Shown: one piece after another, positions 12,340 to 13,653 of the stretch | Layout: each line of letters begins with the position of its first letter | Position numbering within the stretch: position 1 is the stretch's first letter | NCBI GenBank assembly: GCA_027349605.1 | Contig: DAIEMM010000112.1 | Span: 1 to 13,653, forward strand | Length of the DNA stretch: 13,653 nt | Direction: 5' to 3' | Source of the DNA: Anaeromyxobacteraceae bacterium | GTDB taxonomy: Bacteria > Myxococcota > Myxococcia > Myxococcales > Anaeromyxobacteraceae | The notes under the pieces: model-generated | What the model was told of the DNA's origin: nothing | Database searches by the model: none | The model's input: only the letters and a program-made list of their open reading frames with translations | Made by a program: the position numbers and the translations under genes

Positions 12340-13476
12340 TCAGATGCAGGTGCCGGCCACGTCGCAGGTCCGGCCGGTACCGCAACTCGTCCCCGCCGGC
12401 TGGAACCCGGTCGTCGTGCACGCCCCCACGCCTCCGGTGCAGGCGACCACGCCGGTCTCGCAGAGGTTCGTGGGCTGGCAGATGCCTCCGGGTGAGCAGC
12501 CGCGGAAGTCCCAGGTGGCGGAGACCGTCCCCGTGGCGCCGCAGTCGGTCGTGTAGCTGCCCTGGATGAAGCTCGAGCCGTTCACCTGCGTGCCGACGTA
12601 CTGGCCCGAGCAGCGGACGAAGTTGATCCCGAGCGTGTCGAACGTCGTGGGGAGGACCTGCTGGGTGACGGCCCCGGTGGCGGCGTCGGTGCAGGTGAGC
12701 GTCCAGAGCCCGTTGATCCCCAAGCGGAAGCCGGCCCCGTGCACCTCGGCCACGCTGAGGTCGAGGTTCTTGGTCTGCGCATCGGGGACGCAGGTGCTGT
12801 TCCCGTAGGTGAGGGTCGGCGGGAGGGTGACGGTGCCGGTGAGGAAGAAGGTGGGCTCGGAGGCGATGGGCAGCGTGTAGAGCGCGGCCGTTCCCGTGGC
12901 CGTGAACGGGATCCCGATGTCCTGGACGAGCGTGAAGGTCCCCTCGAGGCCGGGCGGGGCGTCGAGCACGAGCGCCCAGTCGGAGAGGTGCGAGGTGGTG
13001 GCGGTGACGGTGTCCGTGGCCGTGTCGTGGGTGGTCGAGTCGGGCGGCAGCCAGAAGCCGCGGGCGTCCTGGAAGCGGACCCCGAGCGACGACGTGGAGA
13101 GCCCCGCGCCGTAGTAGCCGAGCCCCAGGAACGACACCTGGACCGGGCCCGTGAGCGGCTGGCTCGCCTCGATCCGGAAGGAGGTGCCGAGGGCCCCGGC
13201 CGCGCGGCTGGAGATGGGGGTGATGGTGAAGACGGTGCCGGCCGCGGCGCTCCCAGCGGGCACGGAGAGCTGGACCTCGCCGTCGCCGGCGAGGAGGGAC
13301 CCGCCCGCGGGGCCGATGGCCGAGGCGACCGGGGGGCCCTGGGGCAAGCCCTTCGTGGTGGCGGTGGGGATGACCGGGCTGGACGCGCCGCCGTCGGACG
13401 AGGGATCCCCGCCGGCGCTCAGCTGGCAGGCCGAGGCGAGGAGGAGCAGGCCGATCGGGAGCAGCCTCCTAGCCAC
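12340..13476 (-). CDS. Secreted lipoprotein with ZU5-like domain and Cys-rich C-terminus
   Basis: The 378-residue product begins MARRLLPIGLLLLASAC, a lipoprotein signal with lipobox ASAC (Cys17), followed by a Gly/Ser/Pro-rich linker. Residues about 54-115 (IGPAGGSLLAGDGEVQLSVP and following strands) resemble the ZU5-like beta domain common in secreted proteins, ending near the characteristic HLSDWAL at 163-169. Residues 175-325 are beta-rich and unrecognised. The final 60 residues hold many Cys (327, 333, 339, 346, 353, 365, 371, 377) in a spacing typical of myxobacterial extracellular proteins and suited to disulphides; none forms CXXCH. The start is GTG at 13476-13474, set by GGAG six bases upstream (13483-13486) and by the signal peptide; the same frame stays open upstream to the window edge, but an internal lipobox argues against a longer form. 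A likely surface or periplasmic structural protein of unknown role. Confidence 0.88.
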   Translation of the reverse strand: MARRLLPIGLLLLASACQLSAGGDPSSDGGASSPVIPTATTKGLPQGPPVASAIGPAGGSLLAGDGEVQLSVPAGSAAAGTVFTITPISSRAAGALGTSFRIEASQPLTGPVQVSFLGLGYYGAGLSTSSLGVRFQDARGFWLPPDSTTHDTATDTVTATTSHLSDWALVLDAPPGLEGTFTLVQDIGIPFTATGTAALYTLPIASEPTFFLTGTVTLPPTLTYGNSTCVPDAQTKNLDLSVAEVHGAGFRLGINGLWTLTCTDAATGAVTQQVLPTTFDTLGINFVRCSGQYVGTQVNGSSFIQGSYTTDCGATGTVSATWDFRGCSPGGICQPTNLCETGVVACTGGVGACTTTGFQPAGTSCGTGRTCDVAGTCI

Positions 13477-13508
13477 GCTTCGCTCCGAGCGGCGGGGGCG
13501 GCGCTGGC

Positions 13509-13527
13509 TTCGAGTGCCGATCTCGAA
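13509..13527. promoter_or_regulatory. Inverted repeat upstream of the lipoprotein gene
   Basis: TTCGAG and CTCGAA flank a 7-base spacer, 33 bp upstream of the GTG start. This is a candidate operator half-site pair. It is short enough to arise by chance. Confidence 0.25.
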
Positions 13528-13560
13528 TCGCCTGGCAGCATCTGCCGCTGGGCCGAACGC

Positions 13561-13653
13561 ATGGCCGCAGCATGGAGCTATCGTTTTGATACCCCAGGCG
13601 GCAATGCCATCGCCGACGATGGGGTTGAAGAATGGATAGCCCGCGCCGCTGCT
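13561..13653 (+). CDS. Possible N-terminus of a divergent gene, cut by window edge
   Basis: An ATG at 13561 opens a plus-strand frame of 31 codons that continues beyond the window. The peptide (MAAAWSYRFDTPGGNAIADD...) is hydrophilic and acidic. Only about half of its third codon positions are G or C, far below its neighbours, and no ribosome site is visible. The opposite strand is also open here in the lipoprotein frame. It could be a divergent gene, the tail of a gene on the other strand, or noncoding DNA. Confidence 0.2.
   Translation, partial: MAAAWSYRFDTPGGNAIADDGVEEWIARAAA

Noticed and set aside
12158..12421. 87-codon minus-strand frame with an ATG near the membrane protein start
   Set aside because: It is in another frame from the hydrophobic three-helix product, is Arg/Ser/Pro-rich, and overlaps the lipoprotein 3' end.

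Overview
The window is GC-rich DNA. All five recognisable complete genes, and one gene cut by the left edge, lie on the minus strand, so transcription runs from high to low coordinates. The base composition, the very large multihaem cytochrome built from Geobacter-type CX4CH...CXXCH units, and the myxobacterial-style Cys-rich lipoprotein suggest a dissimilatory metal-reducing deltaproteobacterial or myxococcotal organism. Anaeromyxobacter-like is my best guess; this is inference, since no rRNA or marker gene is present.

Layout in transcription order. (1) 13476-12340 encodes a ZU5-like, Cys-rich lipoprotein. It is followed 28 bp later by (2) 12311-11961, a 116-aa, three-helix membrane protein. 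(3) After a 192-bp spacer with an AT-rich patch and a dyad comes a B12-binding-type radical SAM enzyme (11768-10266), closed by a hairpin plus T-tract terminator. (4) A 264-bp spacer rich in inverted repeats leads to a 2,679-residue outer-surface lipoprotein cytochrome (10001-1962). By eye I count 61 candidate haem-attachment motifs: 51 CXXCH, 7 CX4CH and 3 CX3CH. (5) Downstream, after 83 bp, is a ResB-type protein (1878-667). (6) A CcsA/ResC-type haem-handling protein follows 10 bp later and runs off the left edge (656 to beyond 1).

The coherent story is the cytochrome plus its two downstream genes. ResB and CcsA together form the System II apparatus that attaches haem covalently to apocytochromes on the outer face of the inner membrane. 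Their position directly behind a cytochrome with ten non-standard haem motifs suggests, but does not prove, a synthase pair dedicated to this one substrate. The cytochrome is probably an extracellular electron conduit. Its body is a tandem array of roughly 140-240-residue units organised into a 570-residue (1,710-bp) higher-order repeat. Its N-terminus carries a small InlB-B-like beta domain, and its C-terminus carries two related beta-rich inserts.

The spacers upstream of the radical SAM gene and the cytochrome gene share the dyad CGCAA-N3-TTGCG, which may be a common operator. There is no gene-free stretch over 300 bp; the longest is the 264-bp spacer upstream of the cytochrome. I saw no tRNA, rRNA, CRISPR array, insertion sequence or phage gene.
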